64,000 bases of DNA, taken from Prosapia bicincta. Taxonomy: Eukaryota; Arthropoda; Insecta; Hemiptera; Cercopidae. The notes under the pieces are model-generated. The model was not told the origin of the DNA. It saw only the letters and a program-made list of their open reading frames with translations, and did not search any database. The DNA lies in the NCBI GenBank assembly GCA_036971475.1, contig JBAIZL010000003.1, positions 48,315,342 through 48,379,341 of the forward strand, given 5' to 3'. Below, in pieces: positions 47,151 to 62,000 of the stretch; within the stretch, counting starts at the first letter, position 1; the number at the start of each line of letters is the position of its first letter. Position numbers and translations under genes: made by a program.

Positions 47151-50100
47151 TCTTTCCAATCCTAACAGTTTGTAACCACAGATATAAACAAAATCTTAAA
47201 GATCATGACTTAAACCACAACATTTACAGTTGCTAGCTACTGCACTCAGCAACATCCATTGATAAATAGTTTGGAAATAGTAACGCAGATGCCAGCACCT
47301 ACAAGGTCAAATAATCCAAGTCAAATGATGATTCGATGGTTTAAAATTCCACCAACCTCCTACTGGGGATGTCCAATCATAAACAGACATTGTAAACTAC
47401 AATGTTGGGGAACCTAGCACTATATATACGGTGTTTTTTTTTATATAAAACTCCTTAAATTCATCTGTAAAACTATTAAAGCAGCGAATAGAAATTAAAG
47501 TTACAACTTTAGAGAAATAATAAATTAATAACGTCTTTCCAATACTAACAGTTTGTAACCACAGATATAAACAAAATCTTAAAGATCATGCCTTAAACCA
47601 TAACATTTACAGTTGCTAGCTAGCGCACTCAGCAACGTCCATTGATAAATAGTTTGGAAATAGTAACGCAGATGCCAGCACCTACAAGGTCAAATAATCC
47701 AAGTCAAATGATGATTCGATGGTTTAAAATTCCACCAACCTCCTACTGGGGATGTCCAATCATAAACAGACATTGTAAACTACAATGTTGGGGAACCTAG
47801 CACTATATATACGGTGTTTTTTTTTATATAAAACTCCTTAAATTCATCTGTAAAACTATTAAAGCAGCGAATAGAAATTAAAGTTACAACTTTAGAGAAA
47901 TAATAAATTAATAACGTCTTTCCAATCCTAACAGTTTGTAACCACAGATATAAACAAAATCTTAAAGATCATGCCTTAAACCACAACATTTACAGTTGCT
48001 AGCTACTGCACTCAGCAACGTCCATTGATAAATAGTTTGGAAATAGTAACGCAGATGCCAGCACCTACAAGGTCAAATAATCCATGTCAAATGATGATTC
48101 TATGGTTTAAAATTCCACCAACCTCCTGCTGGGGATGTCTAATCATAAACAGACATTGTAAACTACAATTTTGGGGAACTTAGCACTATATATACGGTGT
48201 TTTTAATTTAAAGTTCTTAAATTCATATGTAAAACTATTAAAGTTGCGAATAGAAATTAAGGATACAACTTTAGAGCAATAATAATAAATTAATAACGTC
48301 TTTCCAATCCTAACAGTTTGTAACCACAGATATAAACAAAATCTTAAAGATCATGCCTTAAACCATAACATTTACAGTTGCTAGCTAGCGCACTCAGCAA
48401 CGTCCATTGATAAATAGTTTTGAAATAGTAACGCAGATGCCAGCACCTACAAGGTGAAATAATCCAAGTCAAATGATGATTCGATGGTTTAAAATTCCAC
48501 CAACCTCCTACTGGGGATGTCCAATCATAAACAGACATTGTAAACTACAATGTTGGGGAACCTAGCACTATATATACGGTGTTTTTTTTTATATAAAACT
48601 CCTTAAATTCATCTGTAAAACTATTAAAGCAGCGAATAGAAATTAAAGTTACAACTTTAGAGAAATAATAAATTAATAACGTCTTTCCAATCCTAACAGT
48701 TTGTAACCACAGATATAAACAAAATCTTAAAGATCATGCCTTAAACCACAACATTTACAGTTGCTAGTTACTGCACTCAGCAACGTCCAATGATAAATAG
48801 TTTGGAAATAGTAACGCAGATGCCAGCACCTACAAGGTCAAATAATCCAAGTCAAATGATGATTCGATGGTTTAAAATTCCACCAACCTCCTACTGGGGA
48901 TGTCCAATCATAAACAGACATTGTAAACTACAATGTTGGGGAACCTAGCACTATATATACGGTGTTTTTTTTTTATATAAAACTCCTTAAATTCATCTGT
49001 AAAACTATTAAAGCAGCGAATAGAAATTAAAGTTACAACTTTAAAGAAATAATAAATTAATAACGTCTTTCCAATCCTAACAGTTTGTAACCACAGATAT
49101 AAACAAAATCTTAAAGATCATGCCTTAAACCATAACATTTACAGTTGCTAGCTACTGCACTCAGCAACGTCCATTGATAAATAGTTTGGAAATAGTAACG
49201 CAGACGCCAGCACCTACAAGGTCAAATAATCCAAGTCAAATGATGATTCGATGGTTTGAAATTCCACCAATCTCCTACTGGGGATGTCCAATCATAAACA
49301 GACATTGTAAACTACAATGCTGGGGAATCGGGCACTATATATACGGTGTTCTTTATATAAAAGTCCCTAAATTCATCTGTAAAACTATTCAAGTTGCGAA
49401 TAGAAATTAAGGTTACAACTTTAGAGCAATAATAAATTAATAACGTCTTTCCAATCCTAACAGTTTGTAACCACAGATATAAACAAAATCTTAAAGATCA
49501 TGCCTTAAACCACAACATTTACAGTTGCTAGCTACTGCACTCAGCAACGTCCATTGATAAATAGTTTGGAAATAGTAACGCAGATGCCAGCACCTACAAG
49601 GTCAAATAATCCATGTCAAATGATGATTCGATGGTTTAAAATTCCACCAACCTCCTACTGGGGATGTCCAATCATAAACAGACATTGTAAACTACAATGT
49701 TGGGGAACCTAGCACTATATATACCGTGTTTTTTATATAAAACTCCTTAAATTCATCTGTAAAACTATGAAAGCAGCGAATAGAAATTAAAGTTACAACT
49801 TTAGACAAATAATAAACAAATAACGTCTTTCCAATCCTAACAGTTTGTAACCACAGATATAAACAAAATCTTAAAGATCATGCCTTAAACCACAACATTT
49901 ACAGTTGCTAGCTACTGCACTCAGCAACATCCATTGATAAATAGTTTGGAAATAGTAACGCAGATGCCAGCACCTACAAGGTCAAATAATCCAAGTCAAA
50001 TGATGATTCGATGGTTTAAAATTCCACCAACCTCCTACTGGGGATGTCCAATCATAAACAGACATTGTAAACTACAATGTTGGGGAACCTAGCACTATAT

Positions 50101-53100
50101 ATACGGTGTTTTTTTTTATATAAAACTCCTTAAATTCATCTGTAAAACTATTAAAGCAGCGAATAGAAATTAAAGTTACAACTTTAGAGAAATAATAAAT
50201 TAATAACGTCTTTCCAATCCTAACAGTTTGTAACCACAGATATAAACAAAATCTTAAAGATCATGCCTTAAACCACAACATTTACAGTTGCTAGCTACTG
50301 CACTCAGCAACGTCCATTGATAAATAGTTTGGAAATAGTAACGCAGATGCCAGCACCTACAAGGTCAAATAATCCATGTCAAATGATGATTCTATGGTTT
50401 AAAATTCCACCAACCTCCTGCTGGGGATGTCTAATCATAAACAGACATTGTAAACTACAATTTTGGGGAACTTAGCACTATATATACGGTGTTTTTAATT
50501 TAAAGTTCTTAAATTCATCTGTAAAACTATTAAAGTTGCGACTAGAAATTAAGGATACAACTTTAGAGCAATAATAATAAATTAATAACGTCTTTCCAAT
50601 CCTAACAGTTTGTAACCACAGATATAAACAAAATCTTAAAGATCATGCCTTAAACCATAACATTTACAGTTGCTAGCTAGCGCACTCAGCAACGTCCATT
50701 GATAAATAGTTTTGAAATAGTAACGCAGATGCCAGCACCTACAAGGTGAAATAATCCAAGTCAAATGATGATTCGATGGTTTAAAATTCCACCAACCTCC
50801 TACTGGGGATGTCCAATCATAAACAGACATTGTAAACTACAATGTTGGGGAACCTAGCACTATATATACGGTGTTTTTTTTTATATAAAACTCCTTAAAT
50901 TCATCTGTAAAACTATTAAAGCAGCGAATAGAAATTAAAGTTACAACTTTAAAGAAATAATAAATTAATAACGTCTTTCCAATCCTAAGAGTTTGTAACC
51001 ACAGATATAAACAAAATCTTAAAGATCATGCCTTAAACCATAACATTTACAGTTGCTAGCTACTGCACTCAGCAACGTCCATTGATAAATAGTTTGGAAA
51101 TAGTAACGCAGACGCCAGCACCTACAAGGTCAAATAATCCAAGTCAAATGATGATTCGATGGTTTGAAATTCCACCAATCTCCTACTGGGGATGTCCAAT
51201 CATAAACAGACATTGTAAACTACAATGCTGGGGAATCGGGCACTATATATACGGTGTTCTTTATATAAAAGTCCCTAAATTCATCTGTAAAACTATTCAA
51301 GTTGCGAATAGAAATTAAGGTTACAACTTTAGAGAAAAAATAAATTAATAACGTCTTTCCAATCCTAACAGTTTGTAACCACAGATATAAACAAAATCTT
51401 AAAGATCATGCCTTAAACCACAACATTTACAGTTGCTAGCTACTGCACTCAGCAACATCCATTGATAAATAGTTTGGAAATAGTAACGCAGATGCCAGCA
51501 CCTACAAGGTCAAATAATCCAAGTCAAATGATGATTCGATGGTTTTAAATTCCACCAACCTCCTACTGGGGATGTCCAATCATAAACAGACATTGTAAAC
51601 TACAATGTTGGGGAACCTAGCACTATATATACGGTGTTTTTTTTTATATAAAACTCCTTAAATTCATCTGTAAAACTATTAAAGCAGCGAATAGAAATTA
51701 AAGTTACAACTTTAGAGAAATAATAGATTAATAACGTCTTTCCAATACTAACAGTTTGTAACCACAGATATAAACAAAATCTTAAAGATCATGCCTTAAA
51801 CCATAACATTTACAGTTGCTAGCTAGCGCACTCAGCAACGTCCATTGATAAATAGTTTGGAAATAGTAACGCAGATGCCAGCACCTACAAGGTCAAATAA
51901 TCCAAGTCAAATGATGATTCGATGGTTTAAAATTCCACCAACCTCCTACTGGGGATGTCCAATCATAAACAGACATTGTAAACTACAATGTTGGGGAACC
52001 TAGCACTATATATACGGTGTTTTTTTTTATATAAAACTCCTTAAATTCATCTGTAAAACTATTAAAGCTGCGAATAGAAATTAAAGTTACAACTTTAGAG
52101 AAATAATAAATTAATAACGTCTTTCCAATCCTAACAGTTTGTAACCACAGATATAAACAAAATCTTAAAGATCATGCCTTAAACCATAACATTTACAGTT
52201 GCTAGCTAGCGCACTCAGCAACGTCCATTGATAAATAGTTTGGAAATAGTAACGCAGATGCCAGCACCTACAAGGTCAAATAATCCAAGTCAAAATATGA
52301 TTCGATGGTTTAAAATTCCACCAACCTCCTACTGGGGATGTCCAATCATAAACAGACATTGTAAACTACAATGTTGGGGTACATAGCACTATATATACAG
52401 TGTTTTTTATATAAAACTCCTTAAATTCATCTGTAAAACTATGAAAGCAGCGAATAGAAATTAAAGTTACAACTTTAGACAAATAATAAACTAATAACGT
52501 CTTTCCAATCCTAACAGTTTGTAACCACAGATATAAACAAAATCTTAAAGATCATGCCTTAAAACACAACATTTACAGTTGCTAGCTACTGCACTCAGCA
52601 ACGTCCATTGATAAATAGTTTGGACATAGTAACGCAGATGCCAGCACCTACAAGGTCAAATAATCCAAGTCAAAATATGATTCGATGGTTTACAATTCCA
52701 CCAACCTCCTACTGGGGATGTCCAATCATAAACAGACATTGTAAACTACAATGTTGGGGTACATAGCACTATATATACAGTGTTTTTTATATAAAACTCC
52801 TTAAATTCATCTGTAAAACTATGAAAGCAGCGAATAGAAATTAAAGTTACAACTTTAGACAAATAATAAACTAATAACGTCTTTCCAATCCTAACAGTTT
52901 GTAACCACAGATATAAACAAAATCTTAAAGATCATGCCTTAAACCACAACATTTACAGTTGCTAGCTACTGCACTCAGCAACGTCCAATGATAAATAGTT
53001 TGGAAATAGTAACGCAGATGCCAGCACCTACAAGGTCAAATAATCCATGTCAAATGATGATTCTATGGTTTAAAATTCCACCAACCTCCTGCTGGGGATG

Positions 53101-53279
53101 TCTAATCATAAACGGACATTGTAAACTACAATGTTGGGGAACCTAGCACTATATATACGGTGTTTTTTTTTAATATAAAACTCCTTAAATTCATCTGTAA
53201 AACTATTAAAGCAGCGAATAGAAATTAAAGTTACAACTTTAGAGAAATAATAAATTAATAACGTCTTTCCAATACTAAC

Positions 53280-56200
53280 AGTTTGTAACCACAGATATAA
53301 ACAAAATCTTAAAGATCATGCCTCAAACCATAACATTTACAGTTGCTAGCTAGCGCACTCAGCAACGTCCATTGATAAATAGTTTGGAAATAGTAACGCA
53401 GATGCCAGCACCTACAAGGTCAAATAATCCAAGTCAAATGATGATTCGATGGTTTAAAATTCCACCAACCTCCTACTGGGGATGTCCAATCATAAACAGA
53501 CATTGTAAACTACAATGTTGGGGAACCTAGCACTATATATACGGTGTTTTTTTTTATATAAAACTCCTTAAATTCATCTGTAAAACTATTAAAGCAGCGA
53601 ATAGAAATTAAAGTTACAACTTTAGAGAAATAATAAATTAATAACGTCTTTCCAATCCTAACAGTTTGTAACCACAGATATAAACAAAATCTTAAAGATC
53701 ATGCCTTAAACCATAACATTTACAGTTGCTAGCTAGCGCACTCAGCAACGTCCATTGATAAATAGTTTGGAAATAGTAACGCAGATGCCAGCACCTACAA
53801 GGTCAAATAATCCAGGTCAAATGATGATTCGATGGTTTAAAATTCCACCAACCTCCTACTGGGGATGTCCAATCATAAACAGACATTGTAAACTACAATG
53901 TTGGGGTACATAGCACTATATATACAGTGTTTTTTATATAAAACTCCTTAAATTCATCTGTAAAACTATGAAAGCAGCGAATAGAAATTAAAGTTACAAC
54001 TTTAGACAAATAATAAACTAATAACGTCTTTCCAATCCTAACAGTTTGTAACCACAGATATAAACAAAATCTTAAAGATCATGCCTTAAACCACAACATT
54101 TACAGTTGCTAGCTACTGCACTCAGCAACGTCCATTGATAAATAGTTTGGAAATAGTAACGCAGATGCCAGCACCTACAAGGTCAAATAATCCAAGTCAA
54201 ATGATGATTCGATGGTTTAAAATTCCACCAACCTCCTACTGGGGATGTCCAATCATAAACAGACATTGTAAACTACAATGTTGGGGAACCTAGCACTATA
54301 TATACGGTGTTTTTTTTTTATATAAAACTCCTTAAATTCATCTGTAAAACTATTAAAGCAGCGAATAGAAATTAAAGTTACAACTTTAGAGAAATAATAA
54401 ATTAATAACGTCTTTCCAATACTAACAGTTTGTAACCACAGATATAAACAAAATCTTAAAGATCATGCCTTAAACCATAACATTTACAGTTGCTAGCTAG
54501 CGCACTCAGCAACGTCCATTGATAAATAGTTTGGAAATAGTAACGCAGATGCCAGCACCTACAAGGTCAAATAATCCAAGTCAAATGATGATTCGATGGT
54601 TTAAAATTCCACCAACCTCCTACTGGGGATGTCCAATCATAAACAGACATTGTAAACTACAATGTTGGGGAACCTAGCACTATATATACGGTGTTTTTTT
54701 TTATATAAAACTCCTTAAATTCATCTGTAAAACTATTAAAGCAGCGAATAGAAATTAAAGTTACAACTTTAGAGAAATAATAAATTAATAACGTCTTTCC
54801 AATCCTAACAGTTTGTAACCACAGATATAAACAAAATCTTAAAGATCATGCCTTAAACCACAACATTTACAGTTGCTAGCTAGCGCACTCAGCAACGTCC
54901 ATTGATAAATAGTTTGGAAATAGTAACGCAGATGCCAGCACCTACAAGGTCAAATAATCCAGGTCAAATGATGATTCGATGGTTTAAAATTCCACCAACC
55001 TCCTAGTGGGGATGTCCAATCATAAACAGACATTGTAAACTACAATGTTGGGGAATCGGGCACTATATATACAGTGTTTTTTATATAAAAGTCCCTAAAT
55101 TCATCTGTAAAACTATTCAAGTTGCGAATAGAAATTAAGGTTACAACTTTAGAGAAATAATATATTAATAACGTCTTTCCAATCCTAACAGTTTGTAACC
55201 ACAGATATAAACAAAATCTTAAAGATCATGCCTTAAACCATAACATTTACAGTTGCTAGCTAGCGCACTCAGCAACGTCCAATGATAAATAGTTTGGAAA
55301 TAGTAACGCAGATGCCAGCACCTACAAGGTCAAATAATCCAAGTCAAATGATGATTCGATGGTTTAAAATTCCACCAACCTCCTACTGGGGATGTCCAAT
55401 CATAAACAGACATTGTAAACTACAATGTTGGGGAACCTAGCACTATATATACGGTGTTTTTTTTTATATAAAACTCCTTAAATTCATCTGTAAAACTATT
55501 AAAGCAGCGAATAGAAATTAAAGTTACAACTTTAGAGAAATAATAAATTAATAACGTCTTTCCAATCCTAACAGTTTGTAACCACAGATATAAACAAAAT
55601 CTTAAAGATCATGCCTTAAACCACAACATTTACAGTTGCTAGCTACTGCACTCAGCAACGTCCAATGATAAATAGTTTGGAAATAGTAACGCAGATGCCA
55701 GCACCTACAAGGTCAAATAATCCAAGTCAAATGATGATTCTATGGTTTAAAATTCCACCAACCTCCTACTGGGGATGTCTAATCATAAACAGACATTGTA
55801 AAATACAATGTTTGGGAACCTAGCACTATATATACGGTGTTTTTTTTTAATATAAAACTCCTTAAATTCATCTGTAAAACTATTAAAGCAGCGAATAGAA
55901 ATTAAAGTTACAACTTTAGAGAAATAATAAATTAATAACGTCTTTCCAATACTAACAGTTTGTAACCACAGATATAAACAAAATCTTAAAGATCATGCCT
56001 TAAACCATAACATTTACAGTTGCTAGCTAGCGCACTCAGCAACGTCCATTGATAAATAGTTTGGAAATAGTAACGCAGATGCCAGCACCTACAAGGTCAA
56101 ATAATCCAAGTCAAATGATGATTCGATGGTTTAAAATTCCACCAACCTCCTACTGGGGATGTCCAATCATAAACAGACATTGTAAACTACAATGTTGGGG

Positions 56201-59000
56201 AACCTAGCACTATATATACGGTGTTTTTTTTTATATAAAACTCCTTAAATTCATCTGTAAAACTATTAAAGCAGCGAATAGAAATTAAAGTTACAACTTT
56301 AGAGAAATAATAAATTAATAACGTCTTTCCAATCCTAACAGTTTGTAACCACAGATATAAACAAAATCTTAAAGATCATGCCTTAAACCATAACATTTAC
56401 AGTTGCTAGCTAGCGCACTCAGCAACGTCCATTGATAAATAGTTTGGAAATAGTAACGCAGATGCCAGCACCTACAAGGTCAAATAATCCAGGTCAAATG
56501 ATGATTCGATGGTTTAAAATTCCACCAACCTCCTACTGGGGATGTCCAATCATAAACAGACATTGTAAACTACAATGTTGGGGTACATAGCACTATATAT
56601 ACAGTGTTTTTTATATAAAACTCCTTAAATTCATCTGTAAAACTATGAAAGCAGCGAATAGAAATTAAAGTTACAACTTTAGACAAATAATAATCTTATA
56701 ACGTCTTTCCAATCCTAACAGTTTGTAACCACAGATATAAACAAAATCTTAAAGATCATGCCTTAAACCACAACATTTACAGTTGCTAGCTACTGCACTC
56801 AGCAACGTCCATTGATAAATAGTTTGGAAATAGTAACGCAGATGCCAGCACCTACAAGGTCAAATAATCCAAGTCAAATGATGATTCGATGGTTTAAAAT
56901 TCCACCAACCTCCTACTGGGGATGTCCAATCATAAACAGACATTGTAAACTACAATGTTGGGGAACCTAGCACTATATATACGGTGTTTTTTTTTAATAT
57001 AAAACTCCTTAAATTCATCTGTAAAACTATTAAAGCAGCGAATAGAAATTAAAGTTACAACTTTAGAGAAATAATAAATTAATAACGTCTTTCCAATACT
57101 AACAGTTTGTAACCACAGATATAAACAAAATCTTAAAGATCATGCCTTAAACCATAACATTTACAGTTGCTAGCTAGCGCACTCAGCAACGTCCATTGAT
57201 AAATAGTTTGGAAATAGTAACGCAGATGCCAGCACCTACAAGGTCAAATAATCCAAGTCAAATGATGATTCGATGGTTTAAAATTCCACCAACCTCCTAC
57301 TGGGGATGTCCAATCATAAACAGACATTGTAAACTACAATGTTGGGGAACCTAGCACTATATATACGGTGTTTTTTTTTATATAAAACTCCTTAAATTCA
57401 TCTGTAAAACTATTAAAGCAGCGAATAGAAATTAAAGTTACAACTTTAGAGAAATAATAAATTAATAACGTCTTTCCAATCCTAACAGTTTGTAACCACA
57501 GATATAAACAAAATCTTAAAGATCATGCCTTAAACCATAACATTTACAGTTGCTAGCTAGCGCACTCAGCAACGTCCATTGATAAATAGTTTGGAAATAG
57601 TAACGCAGATGCCAGCACCTACAAGGTCAAATAATCCAGGTCAAATGATGATTCGATGGTTTAAAATTCCACCAACCTCCTACTGGGGATGTCCAATCAT
57701 AAACAGACATTGTAAACTACAATGTTGGGGTACATAGCACTATATATACAGTGTTTTTTATATAAAACTCCTTAAATTCATCTGTAAAACTATGGAAGCA
57801 GCGAATAGAAATTAAAGTTACAACTTTAGACAAATAATAAACTAATAACGTCTTTCCAATCCTAACAGTTTGTAACCACAGATATAAACAAAATCTTAAA
57901 GATCATGCCTTAAACCACAACATTTACAGTTGCTAGCTACTGCACTCAGCAACGTCCATTGATAAATAGTTTGGAAATAGTAACGCAGATGCCAGCACCT
58001 ACAAGGTCAAATAATCCAAGTCAAATGATGATTCGATGGTTTAAAATTCCACCAACCTCCTACTGGGGATGTCCAATCATAAACAGACATTGTAAACTAC
58101 AATGTTGGGGAACCTAGCACTATATATACGGTGTTTTTTTTTATATAAAACTCCTTAAATTCATCTGTAAAACTATTAAAGCAGCGAATAGAAATTAAAG
58201 TTACAACTTTAGAGAAATAATAAATTAATAACGTCTTTCCAATACTAACAGTTTGTAACCACAGATATAAACAAAATCTTAAAGATCATGCCTTAAACCA
58301 TAACATTTACAGTTGCTAGCTAGCGCACTCAGCAACGTCCATTGATAAATAGTTGGGAAATAGTAACGCAGATGCCAGCACCTACAAGGTCAAATAATCC
58401 AAGTCAAATGATGATTCGATGGTTTAAAATTCCACCAACCTCCTACTGGGGATGTCCAATCATAAACAGACATTGTAAACTACAATGTTGGGGAACCTAG
58501 CACTATATATACGGTGTTTTTTTTTATATAAAACTCCTTAAATTCATCTGTAAAACTATTAAAGCAGCGAATAGAAATTAAAGTTACAACTTTAGAGAAA
58601 TAATAAATTAATAACGTCTTTCCAATCCTAACAGTTTGTAACCACAGATATAAACAAAATCTTAAAGATCATGCCTTAAACCATAACATTTACAGTTGCT
58701 AGCTAGCGCACTCAGCAACGTCCATTGATAAATAGTTTGGAAATAGTAACGCAGATGCCAGCACCTACAAGGTCAAATAATCCAGGTCAAATGATGATTC
58801 GATGGTTTAAAATTCCACCAACCTCCTACTGGGGATGTCCAATCATAAACAGACATTGTAAACTACAATGTTGGGGTACATAGCACTATATATACAGTGT
58901 TTTTTATATAAAACTCCTTAAATTCATCTGTAAAACTATGAAAGCAGCGAATAGAAATTAAAGTTACAACTTTAGACAAATAATAAACTAATAACGTCTT
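53280..59000. repeat. Satellite 2 three-monomer higher-order repeat (~1.15 kb) with larger block copies
   Basis: The CCAGGTC monomer paired with GGGGTACATAGCAC recurs at ~53814, 56489, 57635 and 58785. The last three are 1146-1150 bp (three monomers) apart; another CCAGGTC monomer, with AATCGGGCAC, is at ~54960. Blocks marked by TGTTTGGGAACCTAGC occur at ~55808, 59250 and 60778, and the AATCGGGCACTATATATACAGTG monomer at ~55052, 60030, 61556 and 63464, showing wider duplication and shuffling to the array end. Confidence 0.65.
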
Positions 59001-62000
59001 TCCAATCCAAACAGTTTGTAACCACAGATATAAACAAAATCTTAAAGATCATGCCTTAAACCACAACATTTACAGTTGCTAGCTACTGCACTCAGCAACG
59101 TCCAATGATAAATAGTTTGGAAATAGTAACGCAGATGCCAGCACCTACAAGGTCAAATAATCCAAGTCAAATGATGATTCTATGGTTTAAAATTCCACCA
59201 ACCTCCTACTGGGGATGTCTAATCATAAACAGACATTGTAAACTACAATGTTTGGGAACCTAGCACTATATATACGGTGTTTTTTTTTAATATAAAACTC
59301 CTTAAATTCATCTGTAAAACTATTAAAGCAGCGAATAGAAATTAAAGTTACAACTTTAGAGAAATAATAAATTAATAACGTCTTTCCAATACTAACAGTT
59401 TGTAACCACAGATATAAACAAAATCTTAAAGATCATGCCTTAAACCATAACATTTACAGTTGCTAGCTAGCGCACTCAGCAACGTCCATTGATAAATAGT
59501 TTGGAAATAGTAACGCAGATGCCAGCACCTACAAGGTCAAATAATCCAAGTCAAATGATGATTCGATGGTTTAAAATTCCACCAACCTCCTACTGGGGAT
59601 GTCCAATCATAAACAGACATTGTAAACTACAATGTTGGGGAACCTAGCACTATATATACGGTGTTTTTTTTTATATAAAACTCCTTAAATTCATCTGTAA
59701 AACTATTAAAGCAGCGAATAGAAATTAAAGTTACAACTTTAGAGAAATAATAAATTAATAACGTCTTTCCAATACTAACAGTTTGTAACCACAGATATAA
59801 ACAAAATCTTAAAGATCATGCCTTAAACCATAACATTTACAGTTGCTAGCTAGCGCACTCAGCAACGTCCAATGATAAATAGTTTGGAAATAGTAACGCA
59901 GATGCCAGCACCTACAAGGTCAAATAATCCAAGTCAAATGATGATTCGATGGTTTAAAATTCCACCAACCTCCTACTGGGGATGTCCAATCATAAACAGA
60001 CATTGTAAACTACAATGTTGGGGAATCGGGCACTATATATACAGTGTTTTTTATATAAAAGTCCCTAAATTCATCTGTAAAACTATTCAAGTTGCGAATA
60101 GAAATTAAGGTTACAACTTTAGAGAAATAATATATTAATAACGTCTTTCCAATCCTAACAGTTTGTAACCACAGATATAAACAAAATCTTAAAGATCATG
60201 CCTTAAACCATAACATTTACAGTTGCTAGCTAGCGCACTCAGCAACGTCCAATGATAAATAGTTTGGAAATAGTAACGCAGATGCCAGCACCTACAAGGT
60301 CAAATAATCCAAGTCAAATGATGATTCGATGGTTTAAAATTCCACCAACCTCCTACTGGGGATGTCCAATCATAAACAGACATTGTAAACTACAATGTTG
60401 GGGAACCTAGCACTATATATACGGTGTTTTTTTTTATATAAAACTCCTTAAATTCATCTGTAAAACTATTAAAGCAGCGAATAGAAATTAAAGTTACAAC
60501 TTTAGAGAAATAATAAATTAATAACGTCTTTCCAATCCTAACAGTTTGTAACCACAGATATAAACAAAATCTTAAAGATCATGCCTTAAACCACAACATT
60601 TACAGTTGCTAGCTACTGCACTCAGCAACGTCCAATGATAAATAGTTTGGAAATAGTAACGCAGATGCCAGCACCTACAAGGTCAAATAATCCAAGTCAA
60701 ATGATGATTCTATGGTTTTAAATTCCACCAACCTCCTACTGGGGATGTCTAATCATAAACAGACATTGTAAAATACAATGTTTGGGAACCTAGCACTATA
60801 TATACGGTGTTTTTTTTTAATATAAAACTCCTTAAATTCATCTGTAAAACTATTAAAGCAGCGAATAGAAATTAAAGTTACAACTTTAGAGAAATAATAA
60901 ATTAATAACGTCTTTCCATTACTAACAGTTTGTAACCACAGATATAAACAAAATCTTAAAGATCATGCCTTAAACCATAACATTTACAGTTGCTAGCTAG
61001 CGCACTCAGCAACGTCCATTGATAAATAGTTTGGAAATAGTAACGCAGATGCCAGCACCTACAAGGTCAAATAATCCAAGTCAAATGATGATTCGATGGT
61101 TTTAAATTCCACCAACCTCCTACTGGGGATGTCCAATCATAAACAGACATTGTAAACTACAATGTTGGGGAACCTAGCACTATATATACGGTGTTTTTTT
61201 TTATATAAAACTCCTTAAATTCATCTGTAAAACTATTAAAGCAGCGAATAGAAATTAAAGTTACAACTTTAGAGAAATAATAAATTAATAACGTCTTTCC
61301 AATCCTAACAGTTTGTAACCACAGATATAAACAAAATCTTAAAGATCATGCCTTAAACCATAACATTTACAGTTGCTAGCTAGCGCACTCAGCAACGTCC
61401 ATTGATAAATAGTTTGGAAATAGTAACGCAGATGCCAGCACCTACAAGGTCAAATAATCCAAGTCAAATGATGATTCGATGGTTTAAAATTCCACCAACC
61501 TCCTAGTGGGGATGTCCAATCATAAACAGACATTGTAAACTACAATGCTGGGGAATCGGGCACTATATATACAGTGTTTTTTATATAAAAGTCCCTAAAT
61601 TCATCTGTAAAACTATTCAAGTTGCGAATAGAAATTAAGGTTACAACTTTAGAGAAATAATATATTAATAACGTCTTTCCAATCCTAACAGTTTGTAACC
61701 ACAGATATAAACAAAATCTTAAAGATCATGCCTTAAACCATAACATTTACAGTTGCTAGCTAGCGCACTCAGCAACGTCCAATGATAAATAGTTTGGAAA
61801 TAGTAACGCAGATGCCAGCACCTACAAGGTCAAATAATCCAAGTCAAATGATGATTCGATGGTTTAAAATTCCACCAACCTCCTACTGGGGATGTCCAAT
61901 CATAAACAGACATTGTAAACTACAATGTTGGGGTACATAGCACTATATATACAGTGTTTTTTATATAAAACTCCTTAAATTCATCTGTAAAACTATGAAA

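Noticed and set aside
42302..60108. 78-codon plus-strand and 64-codon minus-strand frames in some satellite 2 monomers
   Set aside because: They start at non-ATG codons, exist only in certain monomer variants and have no recognisable domain.
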